From assembly GCA_964036155.1 (NCBI GenBank), contig OZ038422.1:82297201-82361200 (forward strand): DNA of 64,000 nucleotides. The letters run 5' to 3'. This stretch comes from Diploscapter coronatus (lineage: Eukaryota; Nematoda; Chromadorea; Rhabditida; Rhabditidae). Under the pieces are notes generated by a model. That model searched no databases. It was not told the DNA's origin and saw only the letters and a list, made by a program, of their open reading frames with translations. Positions 23,973-34,379 of this stretch are shown here, piece by piece (the first letter of the stretch is position 1; every line of letters begins with the position of its first letter). Both the position numbers and the translations under genes were made by a program.

Positions 23973-24973
23973 ACGAACAGCACCACCTGCTGGCCTTTTT
24001 TTTCGGAAATCTATTTATAAAAAGTTCTTTGAAATTTCTCATTTTCCCCCAACAGCTTCAACTCAAACTCTACCGTAATCACTTCTCCTTTCCTTAATTT
24101 CCCCATCTTATCATTTTGTAAATACAATTCCCCCCTTCTATTTACCTCCACTTTTGACACAGAATCTAAAAATCTCCATGAATTCTCATTCGTGTTCAGC
24201 GATTTTTTTTTTTTCAGATTTTGTCTTGAAATTCTCGAAATTTCCAAATACAACTTTCAAGGTTCTCTGCCAGACTAAACGTTAGCTGGCCATTTTGGTT
24301 GTTTTCTGGAAAAGTACTCAATTTTTTGTTGTAATTTTTCAGATTTATAGTTTTGCAAAATTTGGCTACTTTTCTTCTTGTTATTTTTCAACTATTGTCT
24401 AGCATATTCGTTTAGTTTTCTTATTCATTACCCAATTTGGATAAGTATCAAATTATTGTTTTCTTCATTGAATCATACAGAATTTACGTGTCTTCTACTT
24501 CTCGGTTTACTTGATTTTTCAGCGTTATGAAATTGGAAATGAATTGAAAAATGGTTAAATTTCACTTTTAATTTCATATCTGGAGAAGTTATTATCATTA
24601 TCTGAGATGTTTATTTTCTACCTGTTTTCCTATTTTTTTGTTTATCGGTATTTCTGATTGTTCGATTTTCTTAGTTCTATTTCCAATAGGTGCAACTACT
24701 CTAGTTGTTTATTTATTTTGATAATGATTGTTTTTCTCGAATAAATCGTATCCGGTAGTTAGGCTTTTTTTTCAAATTCGCTAATTTTATCCCATGGCAT
24801 ATCACATAATACAGGAATTTCGCTATTTCTAATTTTCTGTAAATATTTTTTTAATAATCTTTATTTTAAAAACTAATACGTTGCATAGTTTATTATTGAG
24901 CAATATACTGGAGAATATGGATAATTGTGGCGACTGACTTGTCCTCTAGTTTGTTAGCTTTATTTATTCATTC
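23973..24973. other. AT-rich intergenic region between convergent genes
   Basis: This is the 3' flank of the chromodomain gene (plus) and of the next gene (minus). Long T-rich runs, no coding features. Confidence 0.45.
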
Positions 24974-25748
24974 ATTCAACCCTTGGTGAGAACGGACCTC
25001 TTTCTCTTTAGAATTGATCCGTAATAGACGCACATCACCCGCAGCAGATCCGACAGCACTGACATCTTGATCGAGTTGCTGTTCTGGATGGTAGACACTA
25101 GCTGAAACATATATTGTTGATACTGGAATCTGAAAGGTGTGCAAAGTAATGCATAGCTATTTCTGGTAGTTAAAAAATCGAGAAATAGTACGCGAAAAGA
25201 AAAAAAACTGGACTAAAATCATTCTCTCCCCATTCTCGATCCCCAGGATTCCAACATTAATAATAACAAATAAATGAAACAGTGAAATATTGAGATATCA
25301 GGAGAAAACTTCTTGTAGATTAATTCGTGTCTAGAACAATTAGTGGTGATAGAAAAGAAAAACTGAATAAGCTTTCCAAAAGATCGTCTTCAATGATAGA
25401 GTAACTTGTCCTGTCTTTGTGCTTTTCCATGAAATTCAGTCAAGAACCAAAGATAAACATTTGAAAATTAAAAGAAAAAATCAAATTGCCAAAATTTTCT
25501 TACCATTTGAAACTCGTCCTCCGTTACAGTACCAGCTTCTACGAGTTGTCGGAACGAGTCGATCGCCAGTTGCCTAAAACGCCATTTGTATTTTCGCGAA
25601 AATAGTTATTCTTACTTCTCGACTTCGACATCCCCCAGCGCGTAGAGCAACTCGACAGCAATTGCGTTCTTGATCTGCGCGTGTCGATGTCGAGTCGACG
25701 CGATTCGCTCGAATACTTCCTCAAATTTTTTTCCTTCAAAAATTTGAA
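24974..25748 (-). CDS. unrecognised protein, C-terminal three exons (5' part not found)
   Basis: Three exons with consistent phases: about 25616-25748 (QIFEGKKFEEVFERIA, then QIKNAIAVELLYALGDVEVE), 25504-25573 (QLAIDSFRQLVEAGTVTEDE) and about 24974-25101 (LVSTIQNSNSIKMSVLSDLL, RVMCVYYGSILKRKRS, stop). GC-rich third codon positions and clean GTAAG/TTTCAG sites indicate a real conserved gene. The segment looks wholly alpha-helical. I do not recognise the family. Upstream of 25748, which follows an unusual TTTTAAG acceptor, the sequence turns into repeat-like material. The 5' end is therefore lost, in an unrecognised exon, or in a distant one. Confidence 0.55.
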
Positions 25749-26874
25749 CTTAAAACAGACTCTAATATTCGACAATCTCAAGGAAGAGGTCGGACCAGAG
25801 GTTTCAAATTCGTTTTTGAAGGGATTTCTGAGTGTTTTCTACCTATATTCGACCTGGGGAAACGATTTTGGGGCTTTTTTCCCGAAGTTTTCAAGTCCAG
25901 GCTCGGGTACTGGGGTCCGGGGGTCAAATTTCAAAGTCATCCCGACACCCCGAAACCTATATCAGATTGTTCAATTTGGTGAGCTGAGTCGAGTGGTGCG
26001 AATATTTTTTCGGATCCGATCTTCCTATCACAAGTTACGGCTAAAAACTGCAAAAATGCCAAAAAGCATTAACTTCGATGATTCTTCGATTATTTTCAAG
26101 GAACTGATAAGAGTCTGTACAATAAATCATTTATATTTATAAAGTAGAAGTCCTAAGGATTATTTTCACACAAGAATGTTCATTCTTTTCGGTATCAGTC
26201 TAGGGGATAATCGGGTCCGAAGTCGAACCTAAAATATCGATTTTTCAAAAATGAGACAGATCCCATAAATCATATACCAATCGATAGAACATGAAAAATA
26301 CAGAAAATACCGAGTAAGTGACCCAAAGACCCATTTGTCAAATTTTTTATCCTTCTCATTCAATTCTTAATTCTCGTCTTCCATGAATGATTATTTTTCT
26401 TTTTATTCTTCACTTATTTTTAGCTTCAATTTGTATATTTCCGACACAGAATCTCAACTTGATATGTCGCCTAAATAGGGTTACTTTCACTTCTAAATCA
26501 TTATTTTAAAAGAGAAAATTCTGTTTACTTTTTCAATATTCATTTTTCCTCAAATTGTCATATTCCGATTTAAGTTAAAGGTCGATCTTTTTCGAACTTC
26601 AGACAGCCCTGCTTTTAATATTTATTAAAGCTTCTTACTCTCTTTCTGATCTTGTTTCACTTGAATGCGAGATGACATCAGCCGACCGCCGAAGGCGACC
26701 GGCGGAGGTTGTATTCGCTTTTAACAATGCGTGACCTTTTGAACATAAAAATCGATTTTATGCTAATTTTGGAAATTTTCTGAAGTCCAAATTGAAAATA
26801 GATTTTACTTTTGAAATCTCCATAGTCGATTTGTATAATTGGTGTGAAAATTTTGAATGAAAATTGAAATTTTT
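25749..26874. other. spacer with repeat-like sequence
   Basis: About 25850-26100 has a low-complexity, repeat-like character (gggggtcaaatttcaaagtc). About 26745-26850 is a third copy of the dispersed repeat seen at 5215 and 13230. A short GC-rich near-palindrome lies at about 26679-26708. No gene supported. Confidence 0.4.
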
Positions 26875-27018
26875 TTGGCTGCGAGTACTTTGTTCCCACG
26901 AGTGAGTACATTGTTCCCAAAACAGAAATAGCGTAGGATAAGAACAAAAAAGGGGAGAAATAGCGTTTGGTAACAAAGTATTCATTATTTTCTTTGGGAA
27001 CAAAGTACTCGCAGCCAA
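26875..27018. mobile_element. 144-bp MITE with perfect 24-bp terminal inverted repeats
   Basis: It begins TTGGCTGCGAGTACTTTGTT and ends AACAAAGTACTCGCAGCCAA. The element is flanked by T-rich sequence on both sides. The word GAGTAC(T/A)TTGTTCCC is repeated inside the left arm. No coding capacity; no second copy noticed in the window. Confidence 0.65.
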
Positions 27019-27234
27019 TTTTGTTAAAAGAGTGGTTACATTCTTATATAGTAGAGGTAACATGAGTTTTAGTGTTTATAGGTCTTTCATTTATCTATTG
27101 AAAAGTGATTATCAATTATGACGAGATAAATAAATTTGTTAGATCAATTCATTTATTTATTTTTCCGCATGCAAAAATATGAATAAAGGAGCCAGGATGG
27201 AGGCGATCTCTCCTAGGGCATTATCGATCTCATA

Positions 27235-28477
27235 TTAGGTTGAACCATAATTTCTGTTACACTTTTTCTTTTTTCTTGGGAAAAACTGTGGAAGCTTCTG
27301 GAATATTTGGTCGTGGGGGGTATATAAAGCGAGTGAAAAGGACTACTCATTAACACATTCATATTCTCTATGGCTTCAACTAGCAGTGAATCTACGACAA
27401 TTTCGCGAGAGGGTCTCCGGCTCCTTCTACTTCACGAACACCGCCTCGGCTCCTCAGCACGCAAGGCCGCTGATCGAATCAACCAGTCGATGGGCCCAGG
27501 TACTGTCTCTCATATGACAGCCACCCGATGGTTCGATCGTTTCAAACACGGAGACTACGACCTCGAAGACAAACAGCACCCTGGACGCCCTCGGTCTTCG
27601 ATCTTGACGTCCTGAAAGCTGCCGTTGAAGAGGATCCCCGTCAGTCGAACTGGTGCCTGGCAGAGCGGCTCGGACACTCTCAAACCACGGTGCTTCGCCA
27701 CCTCCACGACCTCGGGTATGTCTGGAAAATGCCCGTTTGGATCCCACACGAGCTTTCGGCTACGCAGCTCCAAATGCGGTCCGACATCGCGGTCTCTCTT
27801 CTCTCGTTCAAACGCACGACGACATGGCTCGGCAACCTGGTCACTGGCGACGAGAAGTGGACTCTCTACGTCAACTACCACCATGGTCGGCAATGGCTGA
27901 AACCGGGCGATTCTGGAGATCCGACGCCGAAAAGCGATCTGCACCCGAAGAAGGTTCTTCTGTGCGTCTGGTGGTGCGCAACGGGCGTTATTCACTGGGA
28001 GCTGTTGCCATCCAACACGACAGTCACTGCCGATCTCTACTGCAGGCAATTGGACACCGTAGCTGCAAAACTTACCGGAAAAATGGACCGAGTCTTCTTC
28101 CTCCACGACAACGCTCGTCCACATGTGGCAAAGTTGACGCGTCAAAAGATCCAGGACCTTGGTTGGACGACGCTCCCCCACCCACCGTATTCTCCGGACA
28201 TGGCCCCAACTGACTACCACCTATTCCGGTCTCTGAGCCACTTCCTCGACGGACGGCAGTTCAAAGACGACGATGACCTCAAAAGCGGCCTCCAGACTTT
28301 CTTCGACCAGAAATCTCCAGACTTCTACAAGCAAGGCATCTATGATCTCCCTATTCGCTGGCAATACATTGTTGATCACAATGGTACATATTTTGTTGAC
28401 TGAAGTTAGACACAAATAAAGAAAAATAAATTTGAAATTTTTTGTCATTGTGTAACAGAAATTATGGTTCAACCTAA
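27235..28477 (+). mobile_element. mariner-family DNA transposon (1,243 bp), complete ends
   Basis: The ends are perfect inverted repeats of at least 28 bp beginning TTAGGTTGAACCATAATTTC. They are flanked by a TA duplication (27233-27234 and 28478-28479). One transposase gene lies inside on the plus strand. Perfect ends and a nearly open ORF indicate a young insertion. Confidence 0.92.
27370..28403 (+). pseudogene. mariner transposase (DD34D) with one frameshift
   Basis: Cut-and-paste transposase of the mariner type. The N-terminal half holds a helix-turn-helix (GLRLLLLHEHRLGSSARKAA, then TATRWFDRFKHGDY) in the frame starting at 27370. Near 27588-27597, after KQHPGRP, the frame shifts. From there the second frame is open to 28403: second HTH region (NWCLAERLGHSQTTVLRHLH), TGDEKW (Asp 27849), HDNARPH (Asp 28107) and [12 protein letters not shown] (Asp 28212). 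The last two Asp are separated by exactly 34 residues, the DD34D signature. WVPHEL-type linker sequence is present as WIPHEL. No other stop was seen. Without a correction of the one-base shift it cannot make a full enzyme, but its ends could be mobilised in trans. Confidence 0.9.
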
Positions 28478-28960
28478 TAGAATGAGTGCTATTATGTCCT
28501 TTGTAATTGATCCCAAAGTTATTGATTCTGTAGCATGACTCACAGAGGTCAAAATCATCACAAATATAACATTTGTATCTTAGCCCATAGATTGGTGATG
28601 TTTCACATCCATCGCATACAATCTCGTAATGACGTTGAACTAAAAGATAAACATAATATTACCTTCAAATTTATTAAATAATTGCCTGTAAAAATTCTAT
28701 CCGTTACATTAAATAAGATAATGTTTAAATGACTTACCTCTATCCAACGGAGACATCAGTCTCATAGAATGAGTGCTATTATGTCCTTTGTAATTGATCC
28801 CAAAGTTATTGATTCTGTAGCATGACTCGCAGAGGTCAAAACCATCACACAAATTGCATTTGTATCTTAGCCCATAGATTGGGGATGCCTTACAACCATT
28901 GCATCTAATCCCGTAATGACATTGAACTAAAAGATAAACATAATATTACCTTCAAATTCA

Positions 28961-29566
28961 TTAAGAGTGAATGTCAGGAAGGACCAAAGCCGGTGTTTCC
29001 AGAGGTCTTCAGATTTGGCTGATTTTCATATCTATTGTTCAGTTTTTCATGCTGATTCTCGTGATGCTATTCGTTTTTCATAAAAATAAAAGTGAGCGGA
29101 GTTATGCTAATTTCGAGTTTTTATATACTCCATATCGAAAAAAGAATCATAGCTTCCTTACTTGTAGACCAAATCAAATGAGATTTTGTGTTAGATAGCC
29201 TATGAAAAACTACAAATAATGTAACTGCAATCATTTGCTACCATCAATAATTTCCCGCCAAAATTACTTTTTAAAAAATTTCTTTATATTTTTACATTAT
29301 TCTTCTACTCAAGATCTACAAAATAAAAATAATCATGAAATTGATACAGAAATAAGAAAGTTATGAAGTGTTTCCCGAAGTCGGGTCTGTCAAAACTTCA
29401 AGCTATCGTAATCCGCTACAGTAATCGATTTTTCGAAAAAAAAAAAAAAAAAAATGGACCACACCATGAAAATCAGCGTAAAAAACTGCATGTATGGTGT
29501 GAAAATCAGCTCGATCGGAACACCCTGTTCCGACCAACTTTGGTCTTCCCTGGCATTCACTCCTAA
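28961..29566. mobile_element. TTAA-flanked inverted-repeat element, copy 1 (shorter variant, about 606 bp)
   Basis: It begins TTAAGAGTGAATGTCAGG and ends TGGCATTCACTCCTAA (right TTAA mutated to CTAA). The arms include the words cagtttttcatgctgatt and aatcagcgtaaaaaactg in inverted orientation. It is internally shorter than copies 2 and 3. Homology to the tandem ZZ repeat stops exactly at its left TTAA. No coding capacity. Confidence 0.65.
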
Positions 29567-29574
29567 TGCGAATA

Positions 29575-30156
29575 ATACGTCATTATTTGCGAATTAGTAC
29601 CAGATAAGCAGCTACTAAATGCGAAACTCTTTTATGGCTAATTGGTTTCTATTTCGTCTTATAGAATTTTATCTAAAGATTTTTTCCTTCTATCACTGCC
29701 AAAGTCGGCCTGTATTTGCCCTTTTTCTCATCGAATTTTACCTTTGTTAGCGTCTACTTTTCCATGTAAATGCAAGGAAAATGTTGCCAGTTTGCTAATA
29801 AGAGAAAGAGCTAGCGATGGCAGGAATTTAGTAGTTGTAATGATAAGTCATTGAAAGTAAAAAGAAAACAATAGATCAGTAATACATTTAGTTGAGTACT
29901 TCGGTACCACAAAGATGTAGACGAGGGTATGTGCTGTGTAGAGGCTTGAAGGTTAAAACCAAGATGCGAGCGAAATCATTTATTAACTGACAGAATTGGG
30001 TATTTATAGAGATCGAGGGGTAAGATATCTAAGATGAGATATAGTATTCAAATCATGCCCTAACTCATTTAAAAAATGTTAAAATAATATTTTAGAAAGA
30101 AACTCACGATCCATAGGTCTACGTGGACTCACGGGAAAGCTAAAAGAGTCGTTATA
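29575..30156. repeat. segmental duplication S1, part 1
   Basis: Matches 34380-34770 in the same orientation: cttttatggctaattgg, tcactgccaaag, gtctacttttcca, gataagtcattgaaag and ttttagaaagaaactcac. The duplication resumes after the Tc3-like element at 31741. Confidence 0.6.
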
Positions 30157-31740
30157 TAGTCTGTCACAAAAATATAGACGGATGCATTTTTCGTCAATAT
30201 CGCCTATAAGAAGTGGGTATAATGGGAAACCACTACCAAATTCGGAATCAGCGGTGTCGATAACCTATATTGGGAGCAATAATGATCGGTCATCATTATC
30301 TAATTAGAATATTTTTGCAAAATATCTATTTTACTTGTCACATAAATATAGACGGATTTTGAAAAAAAAAACAACAATTTAACGATTTAAAAAGTGGTAA
30401 ATCATCACAAATCGATTTATAATAATTGCAAATGCGTCTGTTACGCTGGAGAACTTGGGTAATGTGCTTGGGCATGGTGTCATAGAGAGAAATGAGGTAG
30501 GGAATGTCGGCGGTTTTCCAGGCCACGATGATGGACGGGCGTCCACCACGTGATGAACAAAAACCACGGCTACTACATGAAAAAGAGGCCGAGGAAGAAG
30601 AAGAAGCTATTTACTGCTCATGAGCGTCGAATCAGTCGTTATTTTTTCAATTCAACCGTCTCTTTGCGCACAGCCACCGCCGATCTTCACCTGACGCGTC
30701 GTTCATGACGATCCAGCGCGCTATTAAGAAGAACCCCGAACCTCCGACACCAATAAATGAAGTCTGTTCCAGCTCTCAAGGATGCTCACAAGCGAACTCG
30801 GCTCAAGCTTCTCCAGAAAAACCTTCAGAGAGACTGGAAGAATGAGTTTTCATCTCGTAAAATGCCTAAATTTTACTTCTCCTCGAATGCCTTTTTAAAT
30901 GGCATATTTTAGTTCCAAATGGTGTCTACGAACGAGAAAAAGTTCAATTTGGATGGATGGATGCACTATTCGTGGGGTATCAAGAAGAAGGAACGCATTT
31001 TCTCGAAGCGCAACTTTGGCGGAGCCTCGTTGATGATTTGGAGAGGCATTTCTGCCTCGGCACCCTCGATCTCGCATTTCCCACGACCCGAATGAACTCG
31101 ACGGAGTACCAGACCATCCTCTCGACTAATCTCACTCCTTTTTCCGTAAGTACCGCTCTAAGAAGCTCGCTCTGATCCAAGATAACGCCTCGTGTCATGT
31201 CTCTCGTTCGACTCTCGACTTTATCGCTGCCAAAAAATCGATCTCATTGACTAACCCGCTCTTTCTTATGGTCTTAATATCATGGAAAATATCTGGAGCT
31301 ACATTTCTCGTAAAATTTACGCCAACAGCAAGCAGTACAGAACCGTGGATAAGCTCAAAAGGGCCATCATCGTGGCCTGGAAAACCGCCGACATTCCCTA
31401 CCTCATTTCTCTCTATGACACCATGCCCAAGCACATTACCCAAGTTCTCCAGCGTAACAGACGCATTTGCAATTATTATAAATCGATTTGTGATGATTTA
31501 CCACTTTTTAAATCGTTAAATTGTTGTTTTTTTTTCAAAATCCGTCTATATTTATGTGACAAGTAAAATAGATATTTTGCAAAAATATTCTAATTAGATA
31601 ATGATGACCGATCATTATTGCTCCCAATATAGGTTATCGACACCGCTGATTCCGAATTTGGTAGTGGTTTCCCATTATACCCACTTCTTATAGGCGATAT
31701 TGACGAAAAATGCATCCGTCTATATTTTTGTGACAGACTA
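30157..31740 (+). mobile_element. Tc3-like Tc1/mariner element with inverted repeats of about 385 bp
   Basis: The left end TAGTCTGTCACAAAAATATA and its reverse complement on the right are followed inward by near-identical arms of about 385 bp (30157-30542 and 31356-31740). TA lies on both sides. The right arm includes the 3' end of the transposase gene, so the left arm carries an inverted copy of that coding sequence. Long arms of this kind are known in Tc3. The duplicate region S2 at about 34765 lacks the element and shows the empty TA site. Confidence 0.85.
30560..31530 (+). pseudogene. Tc3-like transposase, decayed
   Basis: Fragments in changing frames follow the family order. First comes an N-terminal basic segment (RPRKKKLFTAHERRISRYFF). 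Then come NEKKFNLDGWMHYSWGIKKK with NFGGASLMIWRGIS, ALIQDNASCHVS, and MENIWSYISRKIYANSKQYR to MPKHITQVLQRNRR near 31480. The first catalytic Asp (usually SDEKKF) reads Asn here (TNEKKF). Several frame changes separate the blocks (after about 30740, 31080, 31160 and 31250). The gene is inactive. Confidence 0.8.
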
Positions 31741-32095
31741 TATTAAAAAGAATTATTTAATGAGCTAAAATTTCCTTATTCCGTGAGGAATCCTCTAGGA
31801 ATTCTCGAAGGAAAGCTGTTAAAATAAAAATTTCATATTTCAAACCACTTATTTTGCACCTACCTATCATACGGTCTATGTACTTGTTTGCGAAAATTCT
31901 GAAATTTTTAGGATTTGTATTTGAAATTTAGAAGATGAAAATGCTATACTAGAAAGTATTACGGCAAAATCAGACAATCAATGATTAATTGCGTAAACGA
32001 CTTCGCAATTACTGCCGTTCATTTTTTCAGACATTGCTTAGCTAGCAACAGAAAATATCAGAGGCGTCAAAATTTTACGGCGAGAATCAGGCAAA
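31741..32095. repeat. segmental duplication S1, part 2
   Basis: Continues the match with 34765-35165 (attaaaaa..aatttcctta, agaagatgaaaatgct, aaagtattacgg, cattttttcag, aatatcagaggcgtcaaaat). It lacks the GC-richer exon-like stretch that S2 has at 34909-34985. Confidence 0.6.
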
Positions 32096-32099
32096 TAAC

Positions 32100-32280
32100 T
32101 GCGTAAATCGTAAGACGCGCAGATTTTCCTTTTTCTCTCTTTAACGGGAGAACAACCGTAATCGTCGCTATATCAATAGGCCAATTACTGATTTATGATG
32201 AATATTATCATAAATTTTATCTCTCGCTGAGATACAGAAAAGGAGAAAGTGAAAAGAGGAGCCATGTAAAGTAGTACCAT
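32100..32280. repeat. inverted duplicate of 38850-38990
   Basis: Words such as tatatcaataggccaattac, acaaccgtaatcgtcgc and gagccatg reappear in reverse complement at 38850-38990. This marks the outer limit of the inverted duplication that also carries the 92-aa genes. Confidence 0.55.
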
Positions 32281-32593
32281 GGGCAGCTAAACGTTATAGA
32301 TTCGTAACCTACCCACTCAGGGCTTCAATTTAAGACAGAATTTGGCAGAATACCAGGAGTACAATAGAAAAGATCTCCTTGTAAGAAGTTTTTAGGGATA
32401 TCTTCCAATTAAAAAAACAATAATCGAACTTACTTGAACCTCAAGTTGCCTTATTTTCTCTCTCACTTTCTGAAAATTTCAAATTTTCTCAACTTTTCTC
32501 TAAAAAAGTTAAATTCTGACCTCGATTTCTTGCTCATTTTTCTTTTTCTCCTGCTGTAATTTTTCTACTCGCCACTTATTGTAGTCCTTAAAC
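32281..32593. other. spacer
   Basis: AT-rich sequence between the duplicated block and TTAA element copy 2; nothing recognised. Confidence 0.35.
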
Positions 32594-33540
32594 TTAAGAG
32601 TGAATGTCAGCAAAAACCAAATTCTTAACAAAGGGGTATAAATAGGGATCCGCAAATCGGGCTGATTTGCACATATATTGCTCAGTTTTTCACGCTGATC
32701 ATCATGGGGATAGTCTTTTTTCGAAAATTGATTACTGTAGCGGATTACGATAGCTTGAAAAATTTCAAGACTCGACCTTGAGAAAAAAACTCGTAACTTT
32801 CTTATTTCTGAATCAAATCGAATGGGGTTTTCAGCATTGGATAGCCCATGAAAAACTACAAATAATGTAACTACGACTACCTGCTATGATCAATAATTTT
32901 TTTAAAAATTTCCTTGTTATTTTTACAATAGTCTATTACTCAAGATCTACAAAATAAAAAAAATAATTACGAAATTTGGCCAGATATGGAGGAAGTTATG
33001 AATTTTTTAAAACTTTTTCGTTAAAAAGGCATTATGCTGAATTTTCTGAATTTGGCCGTCGTACTTAAAAGAATTGTGGAGCTCAAATGGTAATGAATCC
33101 GAGGTCGGTCCTGGAACAAAAGTTGTTCACCATGTCCATCTACGCGACATACTGGAAGAACGAATTTTTCCAACGTCATTTACGCGTAAACGCAGCACGG
33201 ACCGAAAAGTACGCAATCAAGACGCGAAAAAGTGCGCATTTCTGCAGAAATTGGTATTCAAAAAATTCTTATTTTATTCTCTGATAATCTATGGACTAAA
33301 TGTTGTTCAATAAAAAAAGAATTATCGAATTTGGTTCAGAAATAAGGAAGTTATGAATTTTTTCCTGAGATCGGGTCAGTCAAAACTTCAAGCTACCGTA
33401 ATCCTGCATACGATAATTTTTATGAAAAACAAACCACACCATGATGATCAGCGTGAAAAACTGAACAACATATGTGAAAATCAGCCCGATTTGTGGACCC
33501 GTTTATACCGACCTTTGTCCTTACTGACATTCACTCTTAA
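32594..33540. mobile_element. TTAA-flanked inverted-repeat element, copy 2 (947 bp)
   Basis: It begins TTAAGAGTGAATGTCAGC and ends TGACATTCACTCTTAA. The arms of about 120 bp carry cagtttttcacgctgatca and its inverse. Nearly identical along its length to copy 3 at 43159-44107. No transposase; the ORFs at 33074-33313 are the same in both copies but have no recognised domain. TTAA duplications are typical of the piggyBac superfamily (assignment inferred). Confidence 0.8.
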
Positions 33541-33603
33541 TGCTCCATTTTCTCAAAAGAATGCATGATACATAAAACATGCTCATTATGATAATGGTAA
33601 TGA

Positions 33604-33882
33604 CTATTCACTCACGATTTTGCCTAGGTGTACTTCGAATCGTTGCATGTTACGAAGAACCAGAGAGTCCAATGGCTCAGTGATGTCGGTGAACTGGTTG
33701 AAGTCCTCGTCGTAGACCTGAGCCGACTTGACAACCAGATTCCTGCCCGCCCATCCAACACTCGCCACTTTCTTCTCGATCAATTTTTCAAGCGTCATTC
33801 CTTCAGGAACGGTTTCGGCAAGCGTTTTACTTTCTGCAGAGCTGTCATCCACAAGTTTGATGGAAACCTTGACCTCTCCCAT
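33604..33882 (-). CDS. 92-aa protein of unknown function, copy 1
   Basis: Single-exon ORF beginning MGEVKVSIKLVDDSSAESK, then TLEKLIEKKVASVGWAGRNL, and ending RFEVHLGKIVSE. It has a paralogue of identical length at 38512-38790 in the opposite orientation. By eye most positions are conserved and both frames are intact, which suggests selection on protein function. The alternation of short strands with one helix (EKLIEKKVASVG) would fit a small beta-grasp or ubiquitin-like fold; this is inference only. The family is not recognised. The upstream 480 bp is shared by both copies, so promoter sequences were duplicated with the gene. Confidence 0.6.
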   Translation of the reverse strand: MGEVKVSIKLVDDSSAESKTLAETVPEGMTLEKLIEKKVASVGWAGRNLVVKSAQVYDEDFNQFTDITEPLDSLVLRNMQRFEVHLGKIVSE

Positions 33883-33884
33883 TT

Positions 33885-34375
33885 CGCCTAAATTACTTCC
33901 TCGATATTAATATTAAACTAATGCAAATAAAATTTAAAAAATATATAATTAGCAAGATAAAATTGAACTACATCTTACGAATATCATAAATGCGCTAACA
34001 AATATCCTTTCTAATGACTCCTTATCATTGATTTTATCGCTGCCCTTCTATTGCTACTGAAAATTCTCAGCATGATGAATATTATCGTAGATTCAGTAGC
34101 AAAATCTAGATGCGAAAATGCATTATTTTCTCAAAATTTAAAATAGCTGAATTACAATTTATTAACAGCAGTCTTGTTGAGTATTATTAGGGATGATCAG
34201 ATATGGTTAAAAAAAATGCCATAACAATTCCACTTTCGAAAATTATTCAAGTTTTAGACCCCATATCCTGATACATCATAGCTGCTCGAATGTAGAACTC
34301 TATCATTTATAACCTCAATAGTCTTATGATAAGTGATGCATTTGCGTCAGATCAATTTAGCTTGTAAACTCTTTT
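33885..34375. repeat. repeat block R, copy 1 (upstream region of 92-aa gene)
   Basis: About 480 bp (actaatgcaaataaaattt, then gaaaattctcagcatgatg, then tttgcgtcagatca). Also present at 36549-37030 (same orientation) and 37990-38490 (inverted). Confidence 0.7.
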
Positions 34376-34379
34376 CAGT

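Larger units (their letters stand above)
27213..28926 (-). pseudogene. tandem ZZ-type zinc-finger gene, interrupted by a mariner element
   Basis: Two tandem exons of the same phase encode ZZ fingers. Exon 1 (28738-28926) reads [20 protein letters not shown] then [19 protein letters not shown]. Exon 2 (28478-28639) reads [20 protein letters not shown] then [15 protein letters not shown]. The CxxC pairs and the closing His residues fit the two-zinc ZZ fold, which binds peptides such as histone or N-degron tails. Exon 2 is cut at HNSTHS by the mariner at 27235-28477. The missing end, MRSIMP and a TAG at 27213, resumes exactly beyond the element after one TA. With the element present, translation would run about 85 codons into antisense mariner sequence. 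Upstream exons are not visible; a TTAA element starts at 28961. Confidence 0.7.

Noticed and set aside
27555..28220. Long minus-strand ORF (221 codons) opposite the mariner transposase
   Set aside because: Antisense shadow of a GC-rich transposase frame; no domain and no splice or start context of its own.
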